NCBI GenBank assembly: GCA_959606065.1
Contig: CAUHHV010000006.1
Location: 1-64,000 of the forward strand
Length of the DNA stretch: 64,000 nucleotides
Direction: 5' to 3'
Source: an uncultured Collinsella sp.
GTDB lineage: Bacteria > Actinomycetota > Coriobacteriia > Coriobacteriales > Coriobacteriaceae
The position numbers and the translations under genes are program-made. Position 1 is the stretch's first letter. The number at the start of each line of letters is the position of its first letter. The notes under the pieces were generated by a model that saw only the letters and a program-made list of their open reading frames with translations, did no database searches and was not told the origin of the DNA. Shown here piece after piece: positions 33,593-42,735 of this stretch.

Positions 33593-34897
33593 CTACTTGC
33601 GCAGCGGCTTGGGCAGCGGAATGCCCGCCGCGATGACGGCGGCGATGATCATGCAGACGATACCCTTGAGCGGGAAGCACATGAGCAGCAGGCCCACAAC
33701 CATGACCGGCTGACGCATAACGGCGCCCATCGTCGAGGCGGTGCAGACGGCGACGCAAAAGACCGGATCGGCGCCGGTGAGGATGGCAAGACCATAGCCC
33801 AGGCTCACACCCGAGAAGATAACCGGGAAGAAGTGGCCGCCACGCCAACCAAGGTTGATGAGGGCGGGCGTCAGCATGGCCTTAACAAGACCGGTCGCGA
33901 TAAGCACGCCGGCGGGAATGGTCAGATAGGTCTCCATGAGCACGTCGGCTTGGGTCTCGCCGGCAAACATGGTGTAGGGCAGGACCGTGCCACAGATGGC
34001 GAGCGCCAGACCGGCTAGCATGGCCTTGACGACAGGGCGCTCCCCTATGGTGTGGGCCAACGCCTCGCTCGCGTGCTCCGAGACAAAGTACAGCCAGCCG
34101 CAGACCGTACCGATGAGTGCCAGGGGAATAAGCCAGACAAGCTCAAGGTTGCCCACCTGGGCAGCCTCGAACCTCGGCATACCCATACCGCCGCCCATAA
34201 GCTGTCCGAGCAGCAGATAGGTGCCCAGGCCGCCGGCAATCGCGATGCCGTAGACCACGGTCTTTTGCGCCTTGGGCAGCTTGATGGTGATCTCGTCGGA
34301 GGCGGAATCCTCGTCTTCGTTGGCGCCCTGGCCATCGGCGCTACCGGCGAGCGGCGCCACAAAACCAAAGACGGGCGCGGTAAAGAGCGCCGTCAGGGCG
34401 GCCTGGGTACCCAGCAGCGTGAGCTGCCTAAACTCGGCACCAAAGCGACGCATGCGGTCGCCGACCCAGCTGCACAGACCCGCGATAACGCCGGTCAGGC
34501 CGGCCTCCGGTCCAATGCTTCCGCCAAACAGCAGCGGCAGCAACGCCGCGAGCGAAAGCTTGCCCAGGTTGTCGTACGGATAGCGACCGTCTTGCTTAAC
34601 CTTGGCCATTACCTGGTTGAGGTCATCGGTCTTGGTGCCCGTCATCTTTTCGTACAGGCCGATCAGCAGGCCGCCCAGCAGGCAGACGAAAAACGGATAC
34701 GGCAAAAACCCGAACGGGCCGCTCGCGAGCTCGGGTGAAGCGACGCCCAGCATATGCGGGATCTCGGTCCATAGATAGTCGATACCGCGCTCCATCGCAA
34801 AGAAGAACAGCCAGACCGCGGTGCCCGCAAACGCACCGGTCGCAGCCACGCTCACTAAGAACAGCGCACGGTTTTTGGGTTTTGCAAGGGTATCCAT
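33593..34897 (-). CDS. ClC-family chloride channel/transporter homologue
   Basis: A 434-residue membrane protein of the ClC superfamily, near the usual length and about ten hydrophobic helices. It keeps the glycine-rich GGSIGPEAGLTGVIAGL, at the place of the ClC GKEGP loop, and GWRGGHFFPVIFSGVSLGYG near the C-terminus. The gating glutamate of GKEGP is Ile here (GSIGP), so proton-coupled exchange of the standard kind is unlikely. An acidic insert (SADGQGANEDEDSASDE) separates the halves. It might be a passive channel or carry another anion. Monocistronic. Confidence 0.8.
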   Translation of the reverse strand: MDTLAKPKNRALFLVSVAATGAFAGTAVWLFFFAMERGIDYLWTEIPHMLGVASPELASGPFGFLPYPFFVCLLGGLLIGLYEKMTGTKTDDLNQVMAKVKQDGRYPYDNLGKLSLAALLPLLFGGSIGPEAGLTGVIAGLCSWVGDRMRRFGAEFRQLTLLGTQAALTALFTAPVFGFVAPLAGSADGQGANEDEDSASDEITIKLPKAQKTVVYGIAIAGGLGTYLLLGQLMGGGMGMPRFEAAQVGNLELVWLIPLALIGTVCGWLYFVSEHASEALAHTIGERPVVKAMLAGLALAICGTVLPYTMFAGETQADVLMETYLTIPAGVLIATGLVKAMLTPALINLGWRGGHFFPVIFSGVSLGYGLAILTGADPVFCVAVCTASTMGAVMRQPVMVVGLLLMCFPLKGIVCMIIAAVIAAGIPLPKPLRK

Positions 34898-35022
34898 CGG
34901 GACCTCCCGTGGTCAAATCGACAAAGATACGTTTTATTGTAGGACGAGCAGGCCTCGGGCGGGCTAACCATCTACGCCGCGAACGGTGCCGTTGGGTGCC
35001 GCACGAGCGATGAGCCTAAGGC

Positions 35023-35556
35023 TTAGGCGCCGATAATCGATGCGATTTGACGCAGGTCGTCGGCAAAGTAGATGCCGGTCTGGCGCTGCGGGCTCGATAG
35101 GCCCTTGTCGATCATGCGCCCGAGCAGCGACTTAAGATCGTTGTAGTAGCCCCCGAGGTTGTACAGGATGCACGGCGCATCGAGATGCCCCAACGACACG
35201 GCGGACATGACCTCGGCAATCTCCTCGAGCGTGCCCGTACCGCCCGGGAAGGCGATGAACGCGTCGCCGAGCTCGATCATCTTGGCCTTACGCTCGGCCA
35301 TGTCACTCGTCACGATGAGATCGTCAATACCGTCGTGTTGAAACTCTGCCTCGATAAAAAAGCTCGGCTCAACGCCCGTCACATGCCCGCCAGCATTGAG
35401 CACGCTATCGGCAAGCGCGCCCATCAGGCCCGACTTGGAGCCGCCGTATACCAGCGCGTGGCCGTTGGAGCCAATCCACGTGCCGAGCTCTCGCACTGCA
35501 GGCAGAAACGCCGGGTCGTTGCCGACGCTCGCGCCCAGGTATACCGTGATATTCAT
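35023..35556 (-). CDS. LOG-family (TIGR00730-type) nucleoside 5'-monophosphate phosphoribohydrolase
   Basis: A 177-residue Rossmann-like protein. The family signatures are present: ITVYLGASVG, YGGSKSGLMGALAD, and the catalytic AFPGGTGTLEEIAEVMS (PGGxGTxxE), together with MAERKAKMIELGDAF. Members cleave AMP-type nucleotides or cytokinin phosphates; the physiological substrate in this group is unknown. The stop codon falls in a perfect 7-1-7 palindrome (GCCTAAG-G-CTTAGGC, 35014-35028). The K+ channel gene lies 36 bases upstream in the same direction. Confidence 0.87.
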   Translation of the reverse strand: MNITVYLGASVGNDPAFLPAVRELGTWIGSNGHALVYGGSKSGLMGALADSVLNAGGHVTGVEPSFFIEAEFQHDGIDDLIVTSDMAERKAKMIELGDAFIAFPGGTGTLEEIAEVMSAVSLGHLDAPCILYNLGGYYNDLKSLLGRMIDKGLSSPQRQTGIYFADDLRQIASIIGA

Positions 35557-35592
35557 ATTCAGTCCCCCTCGTCGTGACGCGCGTCGCCCGTT

Positions 35593-36018
35593 CTAGCGTT
35601 GGCGTCGGCGATATTCGCGCACACGGCGCGACAGGTCGGCGAGCTCGTCACGATCGAGCTCTTCCAAATGCTCTAGATCGTCCATAAAGCGCGCCATGGT
35701 GTCCTTTTGACGCATCTTGATGAGCGTGTTGCAGTAGTTCACCGCCACGCCCGTGAGCATGGCGATGTAGAAGATGCTGATGACGCTCAAAACGACGGTG
35801 ATAGCGCGGGCAACCGGCGTCTCGGCCGGGATATCACCGAAGCCGATCGTCGATACGGTCTCAAAGCTAAACCAGAGGCCGTCGCCAAACGTGAGGGTCG
35901 TGGGCTCGGACAGCCAGACGGCCGTCGAGCACAGCAGATAGAAGACGAGAAACAGGCCCGTGATGCGCGCAAAGCCAGCCTGGCGCAACACGTCAGCAAG
36001 CGTCCTCAACTTGTTCAT
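35593..36018 (-). CDS. two-TM potassium channel
   Basis: A 141-residue ion channel subunit: TM1 GLFLVFYLLCSTAVWLS, pore helix LWFSFETV with selectivity filter STIGFGD, TM2 AITVVLSVISIFYIAMLTGVAVNY, then a C-terminal charged helix likely to form a tetrameric coiled coil (TMARFMDDLEHLEELDRDELADLSRRVREY). The filter is the K+-type TxGxGD. ATG 36018 follows AAGAGG; an upstream frame to 36123 runs into a type-B repeat and is not used. No RCK domain, so gating is not predicted. Confidence 0.85.
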   Translation of the reverse strand: MNKLRTLADVLRQAGFARITGLFLVFYLLCSTAVWLSEPTTLTFGDGLWFSFETVSTIGFGDIPAETPVARAITVVLSVISIFYIAMLTGVAVNYCNTLIKMRQKDTMARFMDDLEHLEELDRDELADLSRRVREYRRRQR

Positions 36019-36089
36019 CGCGACCTCTTTTCCCAGACGCCCAATCACATTCGCTCGGTATTGTCCCACGCCTCCCCCGCAAACGGAAC

Positions 36090-36145
36090 TAGTCATTGGG
36101 GACGTTCTTAAATGACTAGTCAAACAAGAACGTCCCCAATGACTA
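36090..36145. repeat. type-B repeat, perfect inverted pair
   Basis: TAGTCATTGGGGACGTTCTT (36090-36109) and its exact complement (36126-36145), with a 16-base spacer that itself contains AAATGACTAGTC. A 20-bp perfect stem, the best-preserved copy of the family in the window, in the region between divergent K+ channel and sensor kinase genes. Confidence 0.9.
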
Positions 36146-36231
36146 CCTGACCGTTTAGCGGTGCGGTGGCTGAGTGGGCAGGTTGAGCTGGTATCCTTAT
36201 GTGATACTGTCTCGACTCGATAGGATTACAT

Positions 36232-39036
36232 GTGAAACCTTCCGCCATCCTTCGTTTGGCTCTATATCGCACCCTAGCCGTCGCGGTTGCCGTACTCACC
36301 GTACTGAGCGCCGTCATGCCTGCCCCCGCCTTTGCCGCCGACTCCGACCACCAGGTCAAGACGGTCCGCGTTGGCTGGCTCGTCAACAACAAAGGCTTCC
36401 AGGAAGGCACGCCGGGCGAGCGCCTCTCGGGATGGGGCTACGAGTACCTCCAGACCCTCTCGTATTACACAAAGGGCTGGCAATACGAATACGTTAGCGG
36501 CACCTTCTCCGAGCTTATGGACATGCTCGAGGCAGGCGAAATCGACCTCATGCCCAACATCTCGTATTCGGCAGAACGCGAGCAGAAGCTGCTCTTTTCC
36601 TCAAATCCCGAGGGCACCGAGCGCTACTATATCTACGCCAGGCCCGACCGCGACGATCTAGCCAAGGGTGACCCTCAGGCGCTCCAAGGCCTCACCATCG
36701 GCTGCAACTCTGGCGTTATGCAAACTATCGTCGGCCAGCAGTGGCTCGCCAACGAAGACGTTACCTGCACCTATAAAGAAATCGACACCGGCAGCGCCCT
36801 CTTTGAGGCGCTTGCAGACGGCGAGGTCGACGCCGTCATCATGAACGACACCATTTCGTCGCCCGATGCGTCACCCATGTTCTACGTAGGCTCGAGCGAC
36901 TACTATTTTGCCGTTCCCAAAAGCCGCCCTGACCTGATGAACGACATCAACGCCGCCATGACGACCATCGCCCGCGATAACCCGCGCTATAACGAGGAAG
37001 TCAAAACGAGTTACTCGACCCAAAACAGTGGCTCGTCATCGCTCACCGGCACCGAGACCACCTGGCTCAAAGAAAACGGCAATACCATCACGCTCGGCTA
37101 TCTTAAAAACCAACTTCCCTACTGTACGCAAAATGACGACGGCGAGATGGAAGGGTCGCTCGCCTCGCTTGCAACGACGTTGCACGACAAGTTTGACATT
37201 ACGGTCAAAACAATCGCACTCTCGAACAACAAGCAAATGATCAAAGCCCTTTCCAACGGAACCATCGATGTCGCCCTGCCGTTGTTTCGCGACTACTGGC
37301 TCGCCGAGCAGACAGGGGTCATCCAGTCAAACTCGATGGGAACGGTTTCGCTGACCGCCATTCACAATGGCAAAAACCTGAACAGCGACCTTAAGAACAT
37401 CGCTTGTACAAAGAGCACAATCGTTAACCGTTTTGAGCTCGAAAGTCTCTTTCCGAACGCAACGGTAACCGAGTATTCGAATGACGGCGAGGTGCTCAAA
37501 GCCCTCGATGAGGGGAAGGCACGTTGCATCATTGTCCCCAGCACGCGCCTGGAAACTCTCCGCGACATCTACGACATCGAGGATTTCGAAACACAGGAAC
37601 TCACCAACACGGCACAACTATCGTGTTTAATTTCGCGCGGCAAGCCCGAGCTGCTGGGAATCATCAATAAGGGCATCGTCAATGCAGGTGAATCGCTCTC
37701 TGCAAACAGCTATTTCCCCACATCGTACTCGGCGCAAGAATCGGATGCGTTCCGACTTCTCTACCGCAACCGCATCGTCATTGCGGCAGTCGTCATCTGC
37801 ATTTTGCTCACCGGCATCGTCATCCTTGTCTGGTCGCTTTACCGCGCACAGGAGGAACGGCAGAAAGCCGATGCCGCCAACGCCGCCAAAACCGCTTTCC
37901 TCACGCGCATGAGCCACGACATCCGCACGCCGCTCAACGGCATCCTGGGCCTTATCGAAATTGAGGAATTGAGAGAAGGCGACATGCAGGTCGCCCGCGA
38001 AAGCCGCGCCAAGGCGCGCGTTGCCGCCAATCACCTGCTGTCACTGATTAACGACATCCTCGAGATGGGCAGGATCGAGGAGCGCAAAGTGACGCTCGAG
38101 CACGAATCATTCAACCTTAAAGAGCTGTGCGACAATGCGCTCGTACTGTGCAAGCTCCGCGCATCGGACCGCGGCATAACCATGCTCGACACCAGCGAGC
38201 CCTACGCTGTCGACCAATATATGATCGGCAGCCCCACCCATATTCGGCAGATCCTTGTCAACCTGCTCGACAACAGCATCAAGTACAACAAGCACGGAGG
38301 CACCGTCACGTTCTCATCGACCATCAAGCCGGTCGACGACGAGCACGCCGTGTTTTGCTTTAGCGTCTCGGACACCGGCATCGGCATGTCGCCCGAGTTT
38401 CTAAAGCACATCTACGAACCGTTTGCCCAAGAGGGCAACGATGCCCGCAGTAAATTTCAGGGAACTGGCATGGGCATGCCGATCGTCAAATCGCTCATAG
38501 ACATGATGGGCGGCACGATTGAGATTTCGAGCGAGGTCGGCATGGGAAGTACGTTCAACGTCCAGATTCCGCTCGATATCGACAAGAACCCTCAGGCAAG
38601 AGAAGGTGCGGACGAGCAGGCGTTCAGCTGCTCGCTTGCCGGCATGAACGTTCTTTTGGCCGAAGACAACGAGCTCAATGCCGAAATTGCCCAGGCCCTG
38701 CTCGAAAGCGAAGGCATCGTCGTAACTCGCGCCGCCGACGGCAAAGAAGCGGTCGAACTATACACTAGTCGTCCCGCCGGCAGCTTCGATGCGATCCTGA
38801 TGGACATCATGATGCCGGGTATGGATGGCTACGAGGCAACTCGCGCGATTCGTCTGAGCGAGAAGGCCGATGCAGCCGACATCCCCATCATCGCGCTCAC
38901 CGCCAATGCCTTTGCCGAGGACGCCAAGGCGGCACACGATGCCGGCATGAACGCCCATCTGCCCAAACCGCTCGACTTTAACAAGCTCAAAAACATCCTC
39001 GCCCGCATCAAGAAAAACGGAACTGTTTCGCTATAG
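36232..39036 (+). CDS. BvgS/EvgS-like hybrid histidine kinase with two solute-binding domains
   Basis: A 934-residue membrane sensor. A signal peptide (residues 1-36, ending PAPAFAA) leads to two periplasmic-type SBP_bac_3 domains, about 43-260 and 280-490, then a TM helix near 505-527 (IVIAAVVICILLTGIVILVWSL). HisKA follows with the phosphoacceptor His in MSHDIRTPLNG, HATPase_c has NLLDNSIKYN, DTGIGM and GTGMGMPI, and a C-terminal receiver domain has the acceptor Asp in ILMDIMMPGMDG and Lys in HLPKPL. No PAS or Hpt domain. GTG 36232 has a weak AGGA site. No cognate response regulator is adjacent, so a distant Hpt and regulator are needed. Confidence 0.9.
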   Translation: MKPSAILRLALYRTLAVAVAVLTVLSAVMPAPAFAADSDHQVKTVRVGWLVNNKGFQEGTPGERLSGWGYEYLQTLSYYTKGWQYEYVSGTFSELMDMLEAGEIDLMPNISYSAEREQKLLFSSNPEGTERYYIYARPDRDDLAKGDPQALQGLTIGCNSGVMQTIVGQQWLANEDVTCTYKEIDTGSALFEALADGEVDAVIMNDTISSPDASPMFYVGSSDYYFAVPKSRPDLMNDINAAMTTIARDNPRYNEEVKTSYSTQNSGSSSLTGTETTWLKENGNTITLGYLKNQLPYCTQNDDGEMEGSLASLATTLHDKFDITVKTIALSNNKQMIKALSNGTIDVALPLFRDYWLAEQTGVIQSNSMGTVSLTAIHNGKNLNSDLKNIACTKSTIVNRFELESLFPNATVTEYSNDGEVLKALDEGKARCIIVPSTRLETLRDIYDIEDFETQELTNTAQLSCLISRGKPELLGIINKGIVNAGESLSANSYFPTSYSAQESDAFRLLYRNRIVIAAVVICILLTGIVILVWSLYRAQEERQKADAANAAKTAFLTRMSHDIRTPLNGILGLIEIEELREGDMQVARESRAKARVAANHLLSLINDILEMGRIEERKVTLEHESFNLKELCDNALVLCKLRASDRGITMLDTSEPYAVDQYMIGSPTHIRQILVNLLDNSIKYNKHGGTVTFSSTIKPVDDEHAVFCFSVSDTGIGMSPEFLKHIYEPFAQEGNDARSKFQGTGMGMPIVKSLIDMMGGTIEISSEVGMGSTFNVQIPLDIDKNPQAREGADEQAFSCSLAGMNVLLAEDNELNAEIAQALLESEGIVVTRAADGKEAVELYTSRPAGSFDAILMDIMMPGMDGYEATRAIRLSEKADAADIPIIALTANAFAEDAKAAHDAGMNAHLPKPLDFNKLKNILARIKKNGTVSL

Positions 39037-39078
39037 TTTGTGCCCACCCACCATGCACAGTTAGAAAGGAAGCCAACG

Positions 39079-39558
39079 ATGTTTAGGCCCTTACGTCGAA
39101 AGAAACGCGCCATCACTGACGAGGAAGCGCGCGAGTTGCTCGCTATCTGCAAGCGCGGTGTCTTTGCCGTCAACGGCGATGGTGGCTACCCGTATGCCAT
39201 TCCCGTCAACTACTTCTTTGACGCCGAGCACGACAAGATTTATTTCCATGGTGCCAAGGCTGGCCACAAGGTCGATTCACTCAGGCGTGATGATAAAGTC
39301 TGCTTTACCGTTTACGGCAACGAGTGGTACAAGGACGATGACTGGGCTCCCTATGTTATGAGCACCGTGGTCTTTGGTCGTTGCCGTCTGGTAGATGAGA
39401 CACCTGCGTTTATCGAGGACAAAGTCCGCCAGCTCGCGCTTAAGTACTACCCCTCTGCCGAAGAAGTTGAAGAGGAAATCGCCAAAGACATCAAGGGCGT
39501 CCAACTCTACGAGATTTCGATTGAGCATCTTTGCGGCAAGCAGATTCAGGAAAAGTAG
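39079..39558 (+). CDS. pyridoxamine 5'-phosphate oxidase-fold / NimA-like flavoprotein
   Basis: A 159-residue split-barrel flavin-binding protein. RAITDEEARELLAICKRGVFAV, YPYAIPVNYFFD, IYFHGAKAGHKVDSLRRDDKVCFTV and VVFGRCRLVDE match the PNPOx-like/5-nitroimidazole reductase (NimA) family. Members bind FMN or F420/haem and may detoxify nitro compounds; activity cannot be deduced. ATG 39079 follows AAAGGA. It lies 42 bases after the sensor kinase and may be cotranscribed. Two hairpins follow its stop. Confidence 0.82.
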   Translation: MFRPLRRKKRAITDEEARELLAICKRGVFAVNGDGGYPYAIPVNYFFDAEHDKIYFHGAKAGHKVDSLRRDDKVCFTVYGNEWYKDDDWAPYVMSTVVFGRCRLVDETPAFIEDKVRQLALKYYPSAEEVEEEIAKDIKGVQLYEISIEHLCGKQIQEK

Positions 39559-39633
39559 CGAATGCGAAAAACGCGCTCGCTACCCTCTGCGCCCCATGCG
39601 CCCACGCATTTTGACGGCGTGGGCGCATGGGGC
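39556..39633. terminator. tandem hairpins between converging genes
   Basis: First, TAGCGA...TCGCTA at 39556-39582 starting in the stop codon. Second, a perfect 17-bp stem at 39591-39607 and 39617-39633 (GCCCCATGCGCCCACGC and complement) with a TTTTGAC-containing loop. They separate the NimA-like gene from the MalY gene. The second lacks a T-tract but is very stable. Confidence 0.65.
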
Positions 39634-39654
39634 AGCACTCGAATCGAGCGCCCC

Positions 39655-40866
39655 CTATACCCCAAAAACGTAGCGGTCCAGGCGGTCGCACGCCTCCCTT
39701 ACGCGCGAAAGCGGCAGCGCCAGATTCACGCGAATGTGGCAGGGCCCGTGGAACGGGCGGCCGTCCTGATACCCCACGCCCACGCGCGCCCCCTCGTCGA
39801 GCAGCCACTGAATATCGCGGCCATGCTCGCGGCACCACTCGGTGCAGTCCAGAAACACCATGTAGGTGCCCTGCGGACGCGAATAGGACACGCCCGCAAA
39901 ATGCTTGTCCACGTAATTGCAGAAGTAGTCGACGTTGCCCTCGATGACCTCATTGAGCTCATCGAGCCACTCGTAGCCCTGCTGCTGGTAGGCACCGATA
40001 AGCGCATGCATGGAGATGACGTTCATCTCGTTGTAGTGGGTCTTGTCGGACACGGCGCACACGCGGTCGCGCAGCGTCTCGTTATAGATGATGTGGTAGC
40101 TGCCGACCAGGCCCGCCAGGTTAAACGTCTTGCTGGGCGCGTAGAGGGCAACCGTGCGCATGTGGGCGTCCTCGCTCACCGACTGCGTCGGGATATGCTT
40201 GTGGCCCGGCAGGATGATATCGGACCAAATCTCATCCGAGATCACCACGCAATCGTGCTGACGATAGATGTCCATGGCGCGCTCGATCTCGTCGCGCTCC
40301 CATACGCGGCCGCAGGGATTGTGCGGCGAGCAGAACACGGCGGCATGGATATGGTTTTGTGCGAGCTTGCGCTCCATGTCCTCAAAGTCCATGCGCCACA
40401 CGCCCTGGTCGTCGAGTTTAAGCGGGCTGTGGACAATGCGATAGCCCGCGGCCTCGATGGACTTGGTAAAGCCGATGTAGGTGGGACTGTGGACCAGCAC
40501 CGCATCGCCCGGCTGGACATATGCGCGCAACGTCGACACGACACCGCCCAGTACGCCGTTTTCGTAGCCGATATGCTCAGGGAGCAGGCCTTCGACGCCA
40601 TTACGGCGGGTCTGCCATTCGATGATGCGGTCGAAGTACTCGTCGCGCGGATTGAAATAGCCAAACATGGGATGCTGGGCGCGCTGAATGATGTACTCCT
40701 GGACCGTGGGCACCGTGGCAAAGTTCATGTCCGCTACCCACATGGGGATGCGGTCGAAGCCCTCGTCGGGTGCGTTCGGAGCCATGCCGGGGATCTCGCC
40801 CCAGGAGTCAACGGCGATGGCGTCCATACCGTGGCGGTCGATAAGCGAGGTAAAGTCGTATTTCAT
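39655..40866 (-). CDS. MalY/PatB-type PLP-dependent C-S lyase / aminotransferase
   Basis: A 403-residue fold-type I PLP enzyme. MKYDFTSLIDRHGMDAIAVD, PMWVADMNFATVPTVQEYI and GYENGVLGGV define the MalY/PatB subgroup. Cofactor residues: FCSPHNPCGRVW (Asn), VVISDEIWSDI (Asp), and APSKTFNLAGL with the Schiff-base Lys. RVNLALPLSRV holds the carboxylate Arg. Members cleave cystathionine or cysteine conjugates, releasing thiols or H2S, and some also act as aminotransferases or as regulators (MalY). Monocistronic. Confidence 0.9.
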   Translation of the reverse strand: MKYDFTSLIDRHGMDAIAVDSWGEIPGMAPNAPDEGFDRIPMWVADMNFATVPTVQEYIIQRAQHPMFGYFNPRDEYFDRIIEWQTRRNGVEGLLPEHIGYENGVLGGVVSTLRAYVQPGDAVLVHSPTYIGFTKSIEAAGYRIVHSPLKLDDQGVWRMDFEDMERKLAQNHIHAAVFCSPHNPCGRVWERDEIERAMDIYRQHDCVVISDEIWSDIILPGHKHIPTQSVSEDAHMRTVALYAPSKTFNLAGLVGSYHIIYNETLRDRVCAVSDKTHYNEMNVISMHALIGAYQQQGYEWLDELNEVIEGNVDYFCNYVDKHFAGVSYSRPQGTYMVFLDCTEWCREHGRDIQWLLDEGARVGVGYQDGRPFHGPCHIRVNLALPLSRVREACDRLDRYVFGV

Positions 40867-40978
40867 GCTGAGCTCCCGTGCAAAGCGGATTGTTTTGGTA
40901 GGCGTTATTGTCCACCAGCGCGGGCGGTTTTGGCATGGGGTTTGGCGTTGTTTTTGACGGATACGGACGGATGGCAGA

Positions 40979-41725
40979 TTAGTCTTGCGCGTCGTTGATA
41001 GCGGTTACCGTCAGCCTTGTTCCGTCGACCGTAAACGATATGTCGAGCCCGGCGTAGGCCAAGTGGTAAACGCGGTTGGGCTCGTGCTTGCTACCCGCAC
41101 GGCGCGGATCTTGGCGAAGGACCTCGATCAAGCCGGGGAGCTTTGTGTCCGGGACCATGTCCCGCAGCGCTTGCGGGAGCTCGACATCGAGCTCTTGCCA
41201 TGGCGCGTCCTCAATCCAGCCGCCCGTCGCATCCGGGTGACAGTCCGCAAACGGAATGTAAGGCTTAATGTCGTAGATGGGCGTACCGTCGCGCAGGTCG
41301 GCCCCCAGCACATGGATGATGGGACCATCGTCGGTGAGCTCGACACGATCAAGCTTGACGCAGGTGAGCCCGATGGGATTAGGGCGAAACGGACTGCGCG
41401 TGGCAAACACGCCCACGCGTTCGGCTCCACCCAGACGCGGTGGGCGCACGGTTTTCGACCATTTTGCGTTGGTGCCGGACCTGTCCTGCGTTTTGGCATC
41501 GGCGGCTATGTCCTTAGCCGTGCCGCCGGGCGTTCCGTTTTCAAAGCGCCAGAGCAGCCACAGGTGAGAGAAGGAGTCCAGGCCCTCAACTGCTGCATTG
41601 GAGGCAAATTCCGACTCAAAGACAATGCGCCCCTGCAGATGGGGCGCCAAAAAGCTGTTGCGTGGGATGCCGAACTTCTGCGGCAGGTCGGTATGTATGT
41701 GTGCAATAGGTTCCATGCCGGTCAT
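40979..41725 (-). CDS. trmO: tRNA (N6-threonylcarbamoyladenosine(37)-N6)-methyltransferase TrmO
   Basis: A 248-residue TsaA/YaeB/VirR-type protein, which methylates t6A37 in tRNA-Thr. Family blocks are PIAHIHTDLPQKFGIPRN, FSHLWLLWRFE, VGVFATRSPFRPNPIGLTCVKL and VLGADLRDGTPIYDIKPYIPFAD. The C-terminal third (DPRRAGSKHEPNRVYHLAYAGLDISFTV) is the TrmO-specific tail. Start ATG 41725 or ATG 41716 (MEPIAH); neither has a clear ribosome site and the second begins at the conserved block. Confidence 0.9.
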   Translation of the reverse strand: MTGMEPIAHIHTDLPQKFGIPRNSFLAPHLQGRIVFESEFASNAAVEGLDSFSHLWLLWRFENGTPGGTAKDIAADAKTQDRSGTNAKWSKTVRPPRLGGAERVGVFATRSPFRPNPIGLTCVKLDRVELTDDGPIIHVLGADLRDGTPIYDIKPYIPFADCHPDATGGWIEDAPWQELDVELPQALRDMVPDTKLPGLIEVLRQDPRRAGSKHEPNRVYHLAYAGLDISFTVDGTRLTVTAINDAQD

Positions 41726-41856
41726 TGTACGGCATGGAGGCGTGGGGTGTTGCGCGCAATTCTTCGCCGCGGTCCCCGTCGTGCAACCAACGGTTGCTTG
41801 GAAGGGTGCCGGCCGCCGCGTATGCTTAAAGCAACAAACAGCAGAAAGGAGCCGTC

Positions 41857-42684
41857 ATGGCCTTTGCAGAAAAGCTCATCGCCATCCGCCGCGACAACAA
41901 TCTCACCCAAGAGCAACTCGCCGCCAAGCTCTTCGTCACACGCCAAGCCGTCAGCCGTTGGGAACGCGGCGAAGTCACGCCGGGCATCGACATGATGAAG
42001 CTCATTGCCGCCATAACCGGAGAACCGCTGTCCCACCTGCTCGAAATGCCCGAGCACTATTGCCAGAGCTGCGGCATGATACTCACGCCCGACGACTGCG
42101 GCACCGATGCTCACGGCGCAACGACCGACCATTACTGCAAGTGGTGCTACGACCACGGCAAGTACACCTACGAGACCACGATGGAGGCCATGATTGAGGA
42201 TTGCGCCCCGCGCCTGGCACAAAACACCGGTATGTCGCTCGACGAAGCCGTCTCGCTCATGGGCGCCGTGCTGCCGCAATTGGAGCGCTGGCGCACCGTG
42301 CAGGAAAACGAGGAGCGCTACGGTGCCGAGGCGCGGGCGCGCTATGGCGACGAGGCCGTCGATGCAGCAAACGAGGCACTGCTGGACATGGACCCCGAGA
42401 CATGGAACGACATGAAGGAACTTGAACGCGCTATTCTGGGCCAGCTCTCGATCGCCATGGGCGACGGCGAACCGGATGGAAGCGAGGCGCGCAAGCTTGT
42501 CGCAATGCACCGTCGATGGATTGGCCTTAACTGGGGACACGAACCCCAAGACGAAGCATACCTGGGCCTCGCCCACGGCTATCTTGCCGATCAGCGCTTT
42601 ATCGACTACTACGACAAGCCCTGCGGCGCCGGCGCCACGGCGTTTCTGGTTCAGGCGATCGAGTCGTCATCGGCTCACGCATAG
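41857..42684 (+). CDS. HTH-zinc ribbon-TipAS fusion regulator
   Basis: A 275-residue protein with three parts. Residues 1-65 are an XRE-type helix-turn-helix (EKLIAIRRDNNLTQEQLAAKL, VTRQAVSRWERGEVTP). Residues 69-100 are a zinc ribbon (YCQSCGMILTPDDCGTDAHG then DHYCKWCYDHGKYTYE). The C-terminal ~110 residues resemble the TipAS antibiotic-recognition domain (RKLVAMHRRWIGLNWGHEPQDE, LADQRFIDYYDKPCGAGATAFLVQAI). TipAS normally follows a MerR domain in TipA and captures thiopeptides; the XRE plus zinc-ribbon front end differs from that. It is probably a drug-sensing regulator. ATG 41857 follows AAAGGAG. Confidence 0.78.
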   Translation: MAFAEKLIAIRRDNNLTQEQLAAKLFVTRQAVSRWERGEVTPGIDMMKLIAAITGEPLSHLLEMPEHYCQSCGMILTPDDCGTDAHGATTDHYCKWCYDHGKYTYETTMEAMIEDCAPRLAQNTGMSLDEAVSLMGAVLPQLERWRTVQENEERYGAEARARYGDEAVDAANEALLDMDPETWNDMKELERAILGQLSIAMGDGEPDGSEARKLVAMHRRWIGLNWGHEPQDEAYLGLAHGYLADQRFIDYYDKPCGAGATAFLVQAIESSSAHA

Positions 42685-42735
42685 ACCGCAGCGGCTTTGG
42701 GTATTTCAATCGAAACCTCAACCGATTGGAGACTT

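Noticed and set aside
36160..36190. GGTGGCTGAGTGGGC resembles the D-arm of tRNA-Ser
   Set aside because: No anticodon arm, T-arm or acceptor stem can be built around it.
39562..40998. 478-codon frame antisense to the MalY/PatB gene
   Set aside because: It covers a complete PLP enzyme on the other strand and begins in a terminator hairpin.
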